A stretch of 6,604 nt of DNA from an uncultured Clostridium sp. (GCA_905200315.1 CAJKKA010000089.1:1-6604), one strand, 5' to 3'; positions 1-6,370 are shown, counted from the first letter of the stretch. Numbers and translations are program-made. The notes: generated by a model from the letters alone, not told the origin.

Positions 1-51
1 GTCATTTTTTGATTATATATTATTTGTTTTTGAATTTATTTTTGTTCAATT

Positions 52-660
52 TTATTGTCCTTGTGCATCTGATTTTTCTTGATCATCTGATATCTGTTTT
101 AATTTAGTGTATATATTACCATCATTATCTTGATTAAGTCCCCATTTTTTTGCAAATACACTATGTTTTGCTTGAACTAATTCAGCATTTGCAACTACTT
201 TTATTTTCTTACCTTGATATTCATTCATGTCAACATTGTCATTTAGTCCATTAAAATATATCCCATCTTCTGCAAGCTTCACTATATCGCCATTTTTAAC
301 ACCTTGTGTATAGTAATAATATCCATCACTGCCTTTTAACCAATCAGCATTCGTATTTTTTATAGGCTCAATATTTGTTTCTGGTGTAGTAGAATCTGCA
401 CAATAAACATCAACCTTCACTCTAAGCAAACTCACTGCACTAGATTTTATATCCATAGTAACACCATCACAAATCTTATCACCAGGAACTAAATTTTTTA
501 CATTTGCAACATCAGTTATAGTTAATGCACCATCAACAGTCATAGCCTCTTTACTTAATTCCTGACTCTTATTCCAACTAAAGAAATTAAACCCAAACCC
601 AATTGACACAGGCACTAAAATCGCCAATAAAACAATTAATATTTTTCTAAATCTTTTCAA
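52..660 (-). CDS. TasA/BsaA-like exported matrix protein (SipW-dependent type), 202 aa
   Basis: A basic N-terminus (MKRFRK) and a strong hydrophobic segment (7-25) give a signal peptide or membrane anchor. The mature part has W107 followed by GSDGYYYYTQGVKNGD (110-125), the same motif as in the 190-aa neighbour. It also has the family-type C-terminal strand and tail KIKVVANAELVQAK...KKWG (152-174), resembling the 'aeaiQa...aWG' ending of SipW-dependent proteins. A hydrophilic, acidic tail (175-202) follows. Cys64 and Cys87 could pair. The start is ATG with AAAGGGG upstream. It follows the 190-aa gene after a 125-bp gap containing two hairpins. Its likely role is a secreted fibre or matrix component; polymerisation and localisation are inferred from family resemblance. 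No clear terminator follows in the remaining 51 bp, so the operon may continue beyond the window. Confidence 0.65.
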   Translation of the reverse strand: MKRFRKILIVLLAILVPVSIGFGFNFFSWNKSQELSKEAMTVDGALTITDVANVKNLVPGDKICDGVTMDIKSSAVSLLRVKVDVYCADSTTPETNIEPIKNTNADWLKGSDGYYYYTQGVKNGDIVKLAEDGIYFNGLNDNVDMNEYQGKKIKVVANAELVQAKHSVFAKKWGLNQDNDGNIYTKLKQISDDQEKSDAQGQ

Positions 661-681
661 AAAAATTCCCCTTTCTTGCTT

Positions 682-702
682 AACTAAATATCCACTTTAG
701 TT
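682..702 (-). other. Leader hairpin just upstream of the 202-aa gene
   Basis: A perfect 7-bp stem (AACTAAA/TTTAGTT) with a 7-base loop lies about 10 bases before the AAAGGGG ribosome site of the 202-aa gene. It is all A/U pairs except one G-C in RNA, so only moderately stable. It might influence translation or mRNA stability of the last gene. No known riboswitch pattern is recognised. Confidence 0.35.
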
Positions 703-752
703 TGTTACTCCTTTTAAGCTTATAAATATTTAAAACCTAAAATTTAATTTTC

Positions 753-773
753 AATTAGCCGCCTAGACTAATT
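753..773 (-). other. Hairpin after the 190-aa gene
   Basis: Eight-pair stem (AATTAGTC with GGCTAATT, one T-G wobble) and a 5-base loop, starting 12 bases after the stop codon of the 190-aa gene. The following sequence (GAAAATTAAATTTT) is not a clean T tract. It may be a weak terminator, a processing site or an mRNA 3'-end stabiliser that sets different levels of the two small proteins. Confidence 0.4.
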
Positions 774-785
774 ATCTACCATAGC

Positions 786-1358
786 CTAAAACTCATTCTG
801 TCTCGATTCAACTTTAACTGCTATTTGGACTTTCTTATCACAAAAATCTACAACCTCACTATTATTCGGTTTAAATCTCACCCTTGAAATCAATCCATTT
901 TCCAAACCTTGTCCCTGTTTCAAAACTTTTTTGTAATAGTAATATCCATCAGACGATTTTTCCCAATACTCATCATCAAGAACACTACTATTATTTTCAT
1001 TACAATACTGAATTTCACAAGAAGATTTGTTAAGCTTGTACACAATTTGAGAATTTTGCTTGTCCAAAATAATTGGAAGAATCGCAACCCTTATATATAT
1101 GTCACAAGTCCCTGTATTTTCGACATCAAAATCCACATCAACAGATGCCTCATTATTTTTATTCAATATAAGTCCACCATCTGCATTTATAAGCTGTTGA
1201 TCCATAGAATTTCCCATAAGTTCAAAATCAATCTCACTGATTTGACCTTGCTTTTCATTAGAAAATCTATCATAAAAAACAGCATATAGCTCGCCATAAT
1301 TCATACTAATACCCCAAAAAACCACAATTGCCACTATAGCTGCCAATATTTTTCTCAT
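786..1358 (-). CDS. TasA/BsaA-like exported matrix protein (SipW-dependent type), 190 aa
   Basis: The N-terminus has a lysine/arginine start and hydrophobic core (residues 3-19). It then reads LYAVFYDRFSNEK, similar to the A-x-F-x-D region after SipW-type signal peptides. The mature part has the typical NTGTCDIYIRV segment (81-91) and the W132...SSDGYYYY motif (135-142), followed by KKVLKQGQ. The last strand (KKVQIAVKVES) fits the family ending. TasA and BsaA of Firmicutes, which share this pattern, are secreted through the signal peptidase SipW and polymerise into biofilm fibres. Four cysteines (85, 114, 119, 173) could form disulfides. Start is ATG with AAGGTG about 6 bases upstream. It lies 58 bp after the 650-aa gene with no terminator between, so probably the same operon. 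No sipW is in the window. Confidence 0.65.
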   Translation of the reverse strand: MRKILAAIVAIVVFWGISMNYGELYAVFYDRFSNEKQGQISEIDFELMGNSMDQQLINADGGLILNKNNEASVDVDFDVENTGTCDIYIRVAILPIILDKQNSQIVYKLNKSSCEIQYCNENNSSVLDDEYWEKSSDGYYYYKKVLKQGQGLENGLISRVRFKPNNSEVVDFCDKKVQIAVKVESRQNEF

Positions 1359-1416
1359 TTTATCACCTTAGTTTCATTAAATACTCAGAAATTTATCTGA
1401 TATTCTGTGATTTAAC

Positions 1417-3369
1417 TTATAAATCCTTAGATTTATCTAAAACATCAATATTTATTTTTCCTTGTTTATTTTTATAAAAATACGGATTGTTCTTTTTCTT
1501 TAATTTAATTTCAATGTTACCAGTATAATTTTTAATAGATTGTTGATTTAAAAAGATTTTATTTTGAATTGAACGTTTAGATGTAGTACTATTAACCACC
1601 TCATAATCCTGTGGCACAATTAAATTTATATAATGCCACTCACTTATATTTAGATTTTTTACACTATATGTATGCCCTGGTTTTATCGATAAATTTGCAA
1701 ATCCTTTATCACTACTAATATTCACCAAAAATTTTTCCTCATTATTAGAATCCTGATCACCATTTTGAATAGTACATTTTATATTTAAAACACCACAGTC
1801 CTTGCTAATTGGAACCTTCATATCTTTTTCAACATTTATAAATTCCAACTCATCTCGAATATAATTAGCCCTTATACTTCCGACACAAATAATACTATTA
1901 TTTATTATGTCTGCTTTAGAAACAGTATATTTTAAACGGTCCGACATAATTGTTATTCTGCCCCCAGGTTCCAGACTTTTAAGTGCGCTTATATCATATT
2001 CTTCAGAAGTATCTCCATTTTTATAACACCTTATATCATCGGTTAATGTATTTCCGTTATATATAAAACTATCTGGACTCATGTTTAATCGTATAGTTCC
2101 TGCATTTTTATTCGTGTTTAATTTTGTAAAACCTAAATTTTTCAATGTATATTTATTTGAATTATTCTGTATATCAATCCTAACATAAACTTCATCACCA
2201 TTTGTTGGGCGATAATCATCATCAAAATAAACAACTTGTCCATCTTTTTTCCCATTTTTGTATTTATAAAGCTTCATACTTATTTCCATTTGAGGCATCT
2301 CAATAATATATAAATTTATTTTGGAAAATCCACAAGAATTATTTTTCAAACTATCACTCGTTATAAAGTTTCCGATTAATATGTCTATAGTATTTTCACC
2401 CATTACTAATTTTTCCTCTAGATCCATCTCCATTAAGGTACCTTTTATTTTACCTGCATTTTCACTTAAATCCTCCATATGTATATGATAACCATCTGTA
2501 TGATTTGATAATGAATTATGATAAGTTGCATTTGAGCAAGTATAACTTGATGTATTTTCATAATCTATGTCTTTACTATTTAATCTCTGCTTTTCAAGAA
2601 GACGCCTAGTTTCATAATTTATATTAGTCGTCTTTTTATTCAAAAATACACTAGCGACGTTATTATATGGCATTATAAGCTCAAATCCATATTTATTATC
2701 AGCTGGAATTCCAAGCACAGCATATGCATTACCGTCTTGGAGTAATCTTATTTGCTTATCTGTAATCTCAAAACTAGCGCTTAACATCCTCCACTCGATA
2801 CTGTTTAGATTTCCTTGAGTATCAACACAAGTATGCAAGTCCCATGTAATCTTGCCTTCATTATCCCATTTTATAGGTTTGTCCGATTGTAAATATCCAT
2901 ACAGGTCATCAACGCTATAACTAATTAATTGGGTGTCATTTCCCGAATTAATCATTGTTCTCAACACCTTATTTCCACTAACTTCACTTTCCGACTTATC
3001 CGTATCTACATTTACATTCTCAGTTATATCACTGCTACTAGATACATCCTTTATTGTCCTAAGTTTTAAATAGTTCTTACCATCTTCTTTTACATTTTTA
3101 TACAAACCATCAATACTCTCAACCTCCTCCGACGAAATCCCTTCATTAAGCTCAGCCCTATCACTATGTGAATTCATCTTCTTTTCGCCATCACCAATTT
3201 CCTCTGGCTCCCTCGTCTTTGTCCAATTTGTAAGCTCAATTTCAGTAACACCCAAAGGTAAATTTCGCTCGGCCTGGATATTTTGAAGATTATCATATGT
3301 AATAAATACAAAAACCGTCATAATACAAACACCTATTGCGAATCTTATCCTGCTCTTGATTAAAAACAC
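1417..3369 (-). CDS. Large exported surface protein of unknown function, 650 aa
   Basis: I do not recognise a named family. An N-terminal hydrophobic stretch (about 9-24) can act as signal peptide or membrane anchor. A low-complexity acidic/serine-rich linker follows (about 50-135). The rest is beta-rich and Asn-rich. At about 380-515 a segment reads like an Ig-like/DUF11-style domain (NGDEVYVRIDIQNNSN, a YNG motif at 437-439, LEPGGRITIMSDRLKYTV). At about 525-625 a segment resembles a Cna-B-like fold (FLVNISS, SIKPGHTYSVKNLN, followed later by YFYKNKQGKINIDV). No LPXTG motif or C-terminal membrane helix is present, so it is not a standard sortase substrate. It leads a likely operon with two matrix-protein-like genes (58 bp to the next start). 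A role as accessory or anchor for surface fibres is inference. The GTG start used here overlaps its own ribosome site, so the true start may be slightly downstream. Confidence 0.7.
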   Translation of the reverse strand: MFLIKSRIRFAIGVCIMTVFVFITYDNLQNIQAERNLPLGVTEIELTNWTKTREPEEIGDGEKKMNSHSDRAELNEGISSEEVESIDGLYKNVKEDGKNYLKLRTIKDVSSSSDITENVNVDTDKSESEVSGNKVLRTMINSGNDTQLISYSVDDLYGYLQSDKPIKWDNEGKITWDLHTCVDTQGNLNSIEWRMLSASFEITDKQIRLLQDGNAYAVLGIPADNKYGFELIMPYNNVASVFLNKKTTNINYETRRLLEKQRLNSKDIDYENTSSYTCSNATYHNSLSNHTDGYHIHMEDLSENAGKIKGTLMEMDLEEKLVMGENTIDILIGNFITSDSLKNNSCGFSKINLYIIEMPQMEISMKLYKYKNGKKDGQVVYFDDDYRPTNGDEVYVRIDIQNNSNKYTLKNLGFTKLNTNKNAGTIRLNMSPDSFIYNGNTLTDDIRCYKNGDTSEEYDISALKSLEPGGRITIMSDRLKYTVSKADIINNSIICVGSIRANYIRDELEFINVEKDMKVPISKDCGVLNIKCTIQNGDQDSNNEEKFLVNISSDKGFANLSIKPGHTYSVKNLNISEWHYINLIVPQDYEVVNSTTSKRSIQNKIFLNQQSIKNYTGNIEIKLKKKNNPYFYKNKQGKINIDVLDKSKDL

Positions 3370-3411
3370 CTCCTTTCTATATATTTTTATTTTCTAGGAC
3401 AAGCTTAATTC

Positions 3412-3442
3412 ATTATATGGGACTTATTTTTTATTTATTCCA
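3412..3442 (-). promoter_or_regulatory. Possible promoter of the surface-protein operon
   Basis: Minus strand TATAAT (3417-3412) is a perfect vegetative -10. The -35 is poor: GAATAA at 17-base or GGAATA at 18-base spacing. It sits between the terminator and the 650-aa gene, where a promoter is expected. A weak -35 is compatible with an activator or another sigma factor. The ECF-like TGCAAC-N17-TGTCTT seen before the sigma gene is not repeated here. Confidence 0.4.
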
Positions 3443-3507
3443 CTTTTTTATAATTTTTTTTCATAAAAAAACTAGGTTGATATATTATTTGTATTTCAAC
3501 CTAGTTT
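3441..3507. repeat. 67-bp direct repeat containing the terminator, left copy
   Basis: Pair of 5307-5371, about 1.87 kb away in the same orientation. The shared block starts at 'cacttttttataa' and runs through the hairpin. The sequence on the promoter side diverges at once: the right copy continues into TGCAAC, the left into TGGAAT. Confidence 0.85.
3464..3507 (-). terminator. Intrinsic terminator after the DUF4179 gene (possibly bidirectional)
   Basis: A 12-bp perfect stem (arms 3469-3480 and 3496-3507) with a 15-base loop, followed on the minus strand by a T run (3470-3464). It lies about 45 bp after the stop codon and closes the sigma/anti-sigma operon. It is nearly the same sequence as the terminator at 5331-5373. 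Confidence 0.85.
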
Positions 3508-3551
3508 ATTACTATAAAACACTTATTTTTTGTTATACTGATAATTATTTT

Positions 3552-4661
3552 TTATTTTAAATTGACTATTATTGCCTTATCTTTATATCTTTTAGCAACA
3601 CTTCCACCTTCAGTCAATTTGACTGGTATGATTTTCACATATTCTATTTTATCTGTATCTATTTTTTTGCCACCTTGATATAACTCTTGTTCTGATACTA
3701 AATTAATATATTTATTTTTGCCATCTATATAAGATGAATCTCCACCAACACCCTCTAATATAAGATTGCCCGCTTGGTCAACAGCTTCTATAGATATATT
3801 ATTTAAAAAATCTTCGCTCCCTGTGCTTTCTGCATCAAGATAAAGTCTTGCATATAGTGGTGATATTCTCAATTCTTTAAACTTAAGTAAAGTAGTCTTA
3901 TTATTTTCTTTTATTTCAACTTCTTTATCTATATTATAAACTTTTGTTCTCTCTTCCATTTCCTTTGCATTTATAGTGAAGTTAAATTCCCAATTCCCCC
4001 TTATTGAACCTCCCACACTATTTCCTGCCATTTTTTCTATTTTACCAAATACTACTTTTACATCATGATCTTTACTTTTATCCAAGTTCTCTAAAACATT
4101 ATTATCTTCGTAACTTGTTGACTCTATTTGAAGTTTAGTTAAGAAGTCTATATTATCCATCTCTTTAATATCATTTATATTTTCTTCCTCGCTAATCCCA
4201 AATGTTTGCATAGCTGAACTCGGTAAAAATTTCTTGCCATCTATATAAATCTCTTTAATTTGTGGCATATAATTAGTTATCATATCATTTTTATCTAGTT
4301 CTTTTTTAGAAAAATCCATATTTATATTTAATATAAACTCACCATCTTCAAGCATTGCCTCTTTTAATGTAAGTGTTACATTTTTATCAGATGCACTCTG
4401 CTCAACTCCCGTTTTATATTCTTCAAATTCGTTCTTATTTGCCCCGAAATAATATTCTATTTTTGCAGTTATACTATCCACAAGTGCCCATGTATTGTCA
4501 TTAACCAAAATTCCACAACATAACACCAATGTCGCTGCTGCTACTACACACTTTTTTATTCTTCTTTTTTGCTTAACTTTTTCCGCTTTTTTAACCCCAT
4601 TTTTTATAAAAACATCAACTTCTTCTGGCACTTCTATATTATTAAATTCATCAAACTTCAT
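3552..4661 (-). CDS. DUF4179/DUF5643-like membrane protein, probable anti-sigma factor, 369 aa
   Basis: A short, charged N-terminus (1-36) precedes one membrane helix (about 37-53, CVVAAATLVLCCGILV). A large domain outside the cell follows. The part just after the helix (NTWALVDSITAKIEYYFG and on to about 130) resembles DUF4179. The segment at about 240-347 (VYNIDKEVEIKENNKTTLLK followed by FKELRISPLYARLYLDAEST) resembles DUF5643. Proteins with this layout are regularly encoded directly after ECF sigma factors in Firmicutes and are regarded as their anti-sigma partners. No zinc-binding HxxxCxxC anti-sigma motif is present in the cytoplasmic part. The start is ATG with AAGGAGG 8 bases upstream, inside the sigma gene's end. 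The protein likely senses something outside the membrane and holds the sigma factor through its short N-terminus. Family assignment is by recognition, without a profile search; the ligand is unknown. Confidence 0.8.
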   Translation of the reverse strand: MKFDEFNNIEVPEEVDVFIKNGVKKAEKVKQKRRIKKCVVAAATLVLCCGILVNDNTWALVDSITAKIEYYFGANKNEFEEYKTGVEQSASDKNVTLTLKEAMLEDGEFILNINMDFSKKELDKNDMITNYMPQIKEIYIDGKKFLPSSAMQTFGISEEENINDIKEMDNIDFLTKLQIESTSYEDNNVLENLDKSKDHDVKVVFGKIEKMAGNSVGGSIRGNWEFNFTINAKEMEERTKVYNIDKEVEIKENNKTTLLKFKELRISPLYARLYLDAESTGSEDFLNNISIEAVDQAGNLILEGVGGDSSYIDGKNKYINLVSEQELYQGGKKIDTDKIEYVKIIPVKLTEGGSVAKRYKDKAIIVNLK

Positions 4662-5225
4662 TTAAATCCCCTCCTTCAAAATATCACTTAAACTTTCCTT
4701 TGCTCTTTTCAAATGGCTTTTAACTGTATTTATAGGCACGTCGAGCACATACGATATATCCTCTATCTTCATATCATCAAAATATTTTAAAATAATCACA
4801 GTTTTATACTTTGGCTTTAATAAATCAATCGCCTTATATAAGTCTAACTTTTCCTCTAATGATATTGCTTTTTTACTTACTATGTTTTCACTACTTATAA
4901 TTGGATTTTCATCATCTATATAAATTACTTTGCTCTCTTTTCTAATATAATTTATTGCAGTATTAACTAAAATTTTTGTTATCCACGGCTTGAATTTTTC
5001 TTCGTCTTTCAATGAATGGATATTTAACCATGCCTTAAATGAAGTTTCTTGTAAAATATCGAGTGCGGCCTCTTTATCTTTCACATATGTATAGGCTACC
5101 TTGTACAAATAGGATTTGTATTGTAGTAAAAGCTCTTCAAATGCTTCTGAATTATTTTTTATTGAATTCTTTTTAAAAGTTTTTTCCTTTCCCCTTATCC
5201 TTGAAATAAATTTTATACCCTCCAT
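4662..5225 (-). CDS. RNA polymerase sigma-70 family factor, ECF type, 187 aa
   Basis: This is a two-domain sigma factor with no region 3. Region 2 spans about residues 28-97, with the core-binding motif ALDILQETSFKAW (54-66) and WITKILVNTAINYIRKE before the linker. Region 4 spans about 123-187, with the helix-turn-helix at KIEDISYVLDVPINTVKSHLKRAK (split across 153-176). The length is normal for ECF factors. The start is ATG with AAGGG 9 bases upstream. Its stop codon directly abuts the start of the next gene (TAAATG), and that gene's ribosome site lies in the last sigma codons, so the two are translationally coupled. It probably redirects RNA polymerase in response to an envelope signal, held inactive by the coupled membrane protein. 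The target genes are not shown by the sequence; the adjacent surface cluster is a natural candidate. The 27 basic residues before region 2 are a slightly long N-terminal extension. Confidence 0.93.
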   Translation of the reverse strand: MEGIKFISRIRGKEKTFKKNSIKNNSEAFEELLLQYKSYLYKVAYTYVKDKEAALDILQETSFKAWLNIHSLKDEEKFKPWITKILVNTAINYIRKESKVIYIDDENPIISSENIVSKKAISLEEKLDLYKAIDLLKPKYKTVIILKYFDDMKIEDISYVLDVPINTVKSHLKRAKESLSDILKEGI

Positions 5226-5257
5226 ATTAATTTTCCCTTCTGAAATTTGTTTAATTA

Positions 5258-5286
5258 ATTTTACTTGCTTTTATAACATAAGACAA
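5258..5286 (-). promoter_or_regulatory. SigA-like promoter overlapping the ECF-like promoter
   Basis: Minus strand TTGTCT (5286-5281), 17-base spacer, TAAAAT (5263-5258). This matches 4/6 and 5/6 bases of the vegetative consensus. Its -35 shares bases with the ECF-like -10, so the two polymerase forms could not bind together. It could provide basal expression of the sigma/anti-sigma pair. Confidence 0.4.
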
Positions 5287-5308
5287 TTAATGTGTTAAAA
5301 AAGTTGCA
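5279..5308 (-). promoter_or_regulatory. ECF-sigma-like promoter of the sigma-factor gene
   Basis: Minus strand carries TGCAACTT (from 5308), a 17-base spacer, then TGTCTTA (5285-5279). ECF sigma factors typically recognise an AAC-containing -35 and a CGTC/GTCT-type -10 at this spacing. This fits autoregulation by the sigma factor encoded immediately downstream. It is a pattern match only. Confidence 0.5.
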
Positions 5309-5371
5309 CTTTTTTATAATTTTTTCATAAAAAAACTAGGTTGATACATTATTTGTATCTCAACCTAGTTT
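5307..5371. repeat. 65-bp direct repeat containing the terminator, right copy
   Basis: Nearly identical to 3441-3507: two base substitutions and a 2-base difference in a T run, by hand alignment. Weaker similarity continues past the hairpin toward the stop codon of the upstream gene in both copies. The two copies flank the sigma/anti-sigma operon in direct orientation. Confidence 0.85.
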
Positions 5372-5373
5372 TT
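5331..5373 (-). terminator. Intrinsic terminator after the Rpn gene (possibly bidirectional)
   Basis: A 14-bp perfect stem (arms 5331-5344 and 5360-5373, core CTAGGTTGA/TCAACCTAG) surrounds a 15-base loop. On the minus strand it is followed by a run of T ending in TTTTATG. It lies about 80 bp past the Rpn stop and just upstream of the sigma-factor promoter. A-runs on the left and T-runs on the right would also allow termination of plus-strand transcripts. Confidence 0.85.
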
Positions 5374-5452
5374 ATAAAAATTTATATTTCAATTTAGTTT
5401 TCGATATAACACCTTTAATTTTTATTATACTTACTATTACTTTTTATTCAAA

Positions 5453-6370
5453 TTAATTCATTAATTTTTCTATTTCCCCTAAATCAAGCCCTGTTGATTT
5501 TGATATTGCTTCTTTATCCAACCCCAGGTTTATCAAAGATTTTGCTATTTCCATAGCCTTATTTTTTTCACCTTTTTCTATACCTTCTTTGATTCCTTTT
5601 TCTATTCCTTCTTTTCGTCCTTCTTCTATACCCTCTTTTCGCCCTTCTTCTCTTCCCTTTTTAATACCTTTTCTCTCAGCCTCATTCAATGCACTTATTT
5701 TATCTCTTAACGTCTTAGCTCTCATTTCATATAATTCACGTTGAGTGTCATCATTACTCATTTTTATTAGCTCATCCTTTGCTTCTCTTATCTCTTCTAC
5801 GCTCATTTCAAGGCTTCTAACCTTTTCACTTTCTGGATTTTTCAAGAATTCAATCCAAGCAACAAGCATGTCTTTTTCATCTGAGCCTTCTTCCAATTTT
5901 GGTATTTCTATAAAATGTATTTCCGCTACATTTGTCAGTTCTTCATTGCTATATATTTCTTTTAATCTATATCCACTGTGGAATTTTCTCGTTTTTAGGT
6001 ATTTGAAGTTCAGTATATTGATACAAATTGTTCTTTTTAAAACACTATAATCCTCGCCTTCATTAAGCTGTTCTGAATATAATTTCGACCAATAATACAA
6101 ACTTCTTTTTATCATGTTGTACTCATTTTTCAACTGAATTTCTATATTTATTATCTCATTATTGCTAGTCGTCGCTTTTACATCTAATCTTGAAAATTTA
6201 TCTTCTATATAACCTTTATTTAAATCCGTATTTTTTATCTCTACCTCTGTTATTAAGTCCTTTGGTTTTAAAGTTGCATTTAAGAAGGATATCAGTATAT
6301 TTGGGTGTTTTTCGCTTCCAAATATGTTTTTAAACACAAAATCCATCTTTGGATCTAATAATCCTCTCAT
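5453..6370 (-). CDS. Rpn-family recombination-promoting nuclease / PD-(D/E)XK (PDDEXK_2) protein, 305 aa
   Basis: The N-terminus has the family hallmark DPKMDFVFKNIFG (residues 6-18). The PD-(D/E)XK core is visible as D63 in RLDVKA and E77-x-Q79 in NIEIQLKNEY, followed by the conserved RSLYYWSKLYSEQL segment (89-102). Residues 236-267 are eight consecutive xxxG tetrads, followed by a helical tail. The length of about 300 aa is normal for the family. The start is ATG with an AAGGAG site 8 bases upstream. Such genes are usually annotated 'Rpn family recombination-promoting nuclease/putative transposase'. In E. coli, Rpn proteins are DNA nucleases acting as toxins against phage, inhibited by a C-terminal fragment translated from an internal start; that role here is inference. 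The gene directly follows a paralogue and ends before a strong terminator. No inverted repeats or target duplications were seen, so mobility is not supported. Family call is strong, role moderate. Confidence 0.9.
   Translation of the reverse strand: MRGLLDPKMDFVFKNIFGSEKHPNILISFLNATLKPKDLITEVEIKNTDLNKGYIEDKFSRLDVKATTSNNEIINIEIQLKNEYNMIKRSLYYWSKLYSEQLNEGEDYSVLKRTICINILNFKYLKTRKFHSGYRLKEIYSNEELTNVAEIHFIEIPKLEEGSDEKDMLVAWIEFLKNPESEKVRSLEMSVEEIREAKDELIKMSNDDTQRELYEMRAKTLRDKISALNEAERKGIKKGREEGRKEGIEEGRKEGIEKGIKEGIEKGEKNKAMEIAKSLINLGLDKEAISKSTGLDLGEIEKLMN
5570..5665 (-). repeat. 12-bp coding minisatellite, 8 units (xxxG tetrads) in the Rpn gene
   Basis: Eight successive 12-bp units encode IKKG, REEG, RKEG, IEEG, RKEG, IEKG, IKEG and IEKG (residues 236-267). 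On the plus strand they read as variants of a cttcttttcgtc-like unit. The tandem paralogue has five units. Unit-number change by slippage or recombination keeps the frame, so the helix can be lengthened or shortened without breaking the protein. Confidence 0.85.
5631..5697. repeat. 67-bp near-identical segment, copy A (Rpn paralogues)
   Basis: This stretch matches 6538-6604 with one mismatch by hand count (c at 5642, t at 6549). It covers the SALNEAERKG region and the first repeat units. The pair extends to the window edge, so the true repeat may be longer. Confidence 0.85.

Larger units (their letters stand above)
5453..5761 (-). other. Possible intragenic RpnS-like C-terminal product (102 aa) from internal ATG
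   Basis: Met204 of the Rpn gene is an in-frame ATG preceded by a purine-rich AAAGGATGAG, with about 13 bases between AGGA and the ATG, which is somewhat long. Translation from here would give only the C-terminal domain with the xxxG repeats. In E. coli, Rpn genes make such a short form (RpnS) that blocks the full-length toxin. Met189, Met216 and the TTG at Leu228 are weaker alternatives with poorer upstream sites. This is a proposal by analogy plus a modest ribosome binding site, not a demonstrated gene. Confidence 0.3.

Noticed and set aside
1..51. ATG at 5-3 on the minus strand as start of a next gene, and a partial copy of the terminator loop (tatattatttgt)
   Set aside because: No ribosome site precedes the ATG and only five bases follow it in the window. 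The loop-like match is short and AT-rich with no stem arms, so chance is likely.
909..1289. 126-aa open frame on the plus strand
   Set aside because: It lies wholly antisense to the 190-aa exported protein, has a low-complexity I/L/F/N composition, and shows no recognised domain.
1417..1500. Sortase (LPXTG) anchoring of the 650-aa protein
   Set aside because: The C-terminus has no LPXTG-like motif, hydrophobic helix or basic tail.
5116..5298. 60-aa open frame on the plus strand
   Set aside because: Antisense to the start of the sigma factor and its promoter; no protein-like features.
3469..5371. Two substitutions between the repeat copies preserve pairing in plus-strand RNA (C-G to U-G, G-C to G-U), hinting at a plus-strand functional RNA
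   Set aside because: Only two transitions in or beside a loop, and the alternative pairing competes with the main stem; not enough to claim a conserved RNA.
5570..5665. CRISPR-like array
   Set aside because: The 12-bp units are contiguous, in frame and coding for xxxG tetrads, with no spacers.
5745..6050. 101-aa serine/phenylalanine-rich open frame on the plus strand
   Set aside because: Antisense shadow of the Rpn gene; composition is what the complement of that coding region produces.
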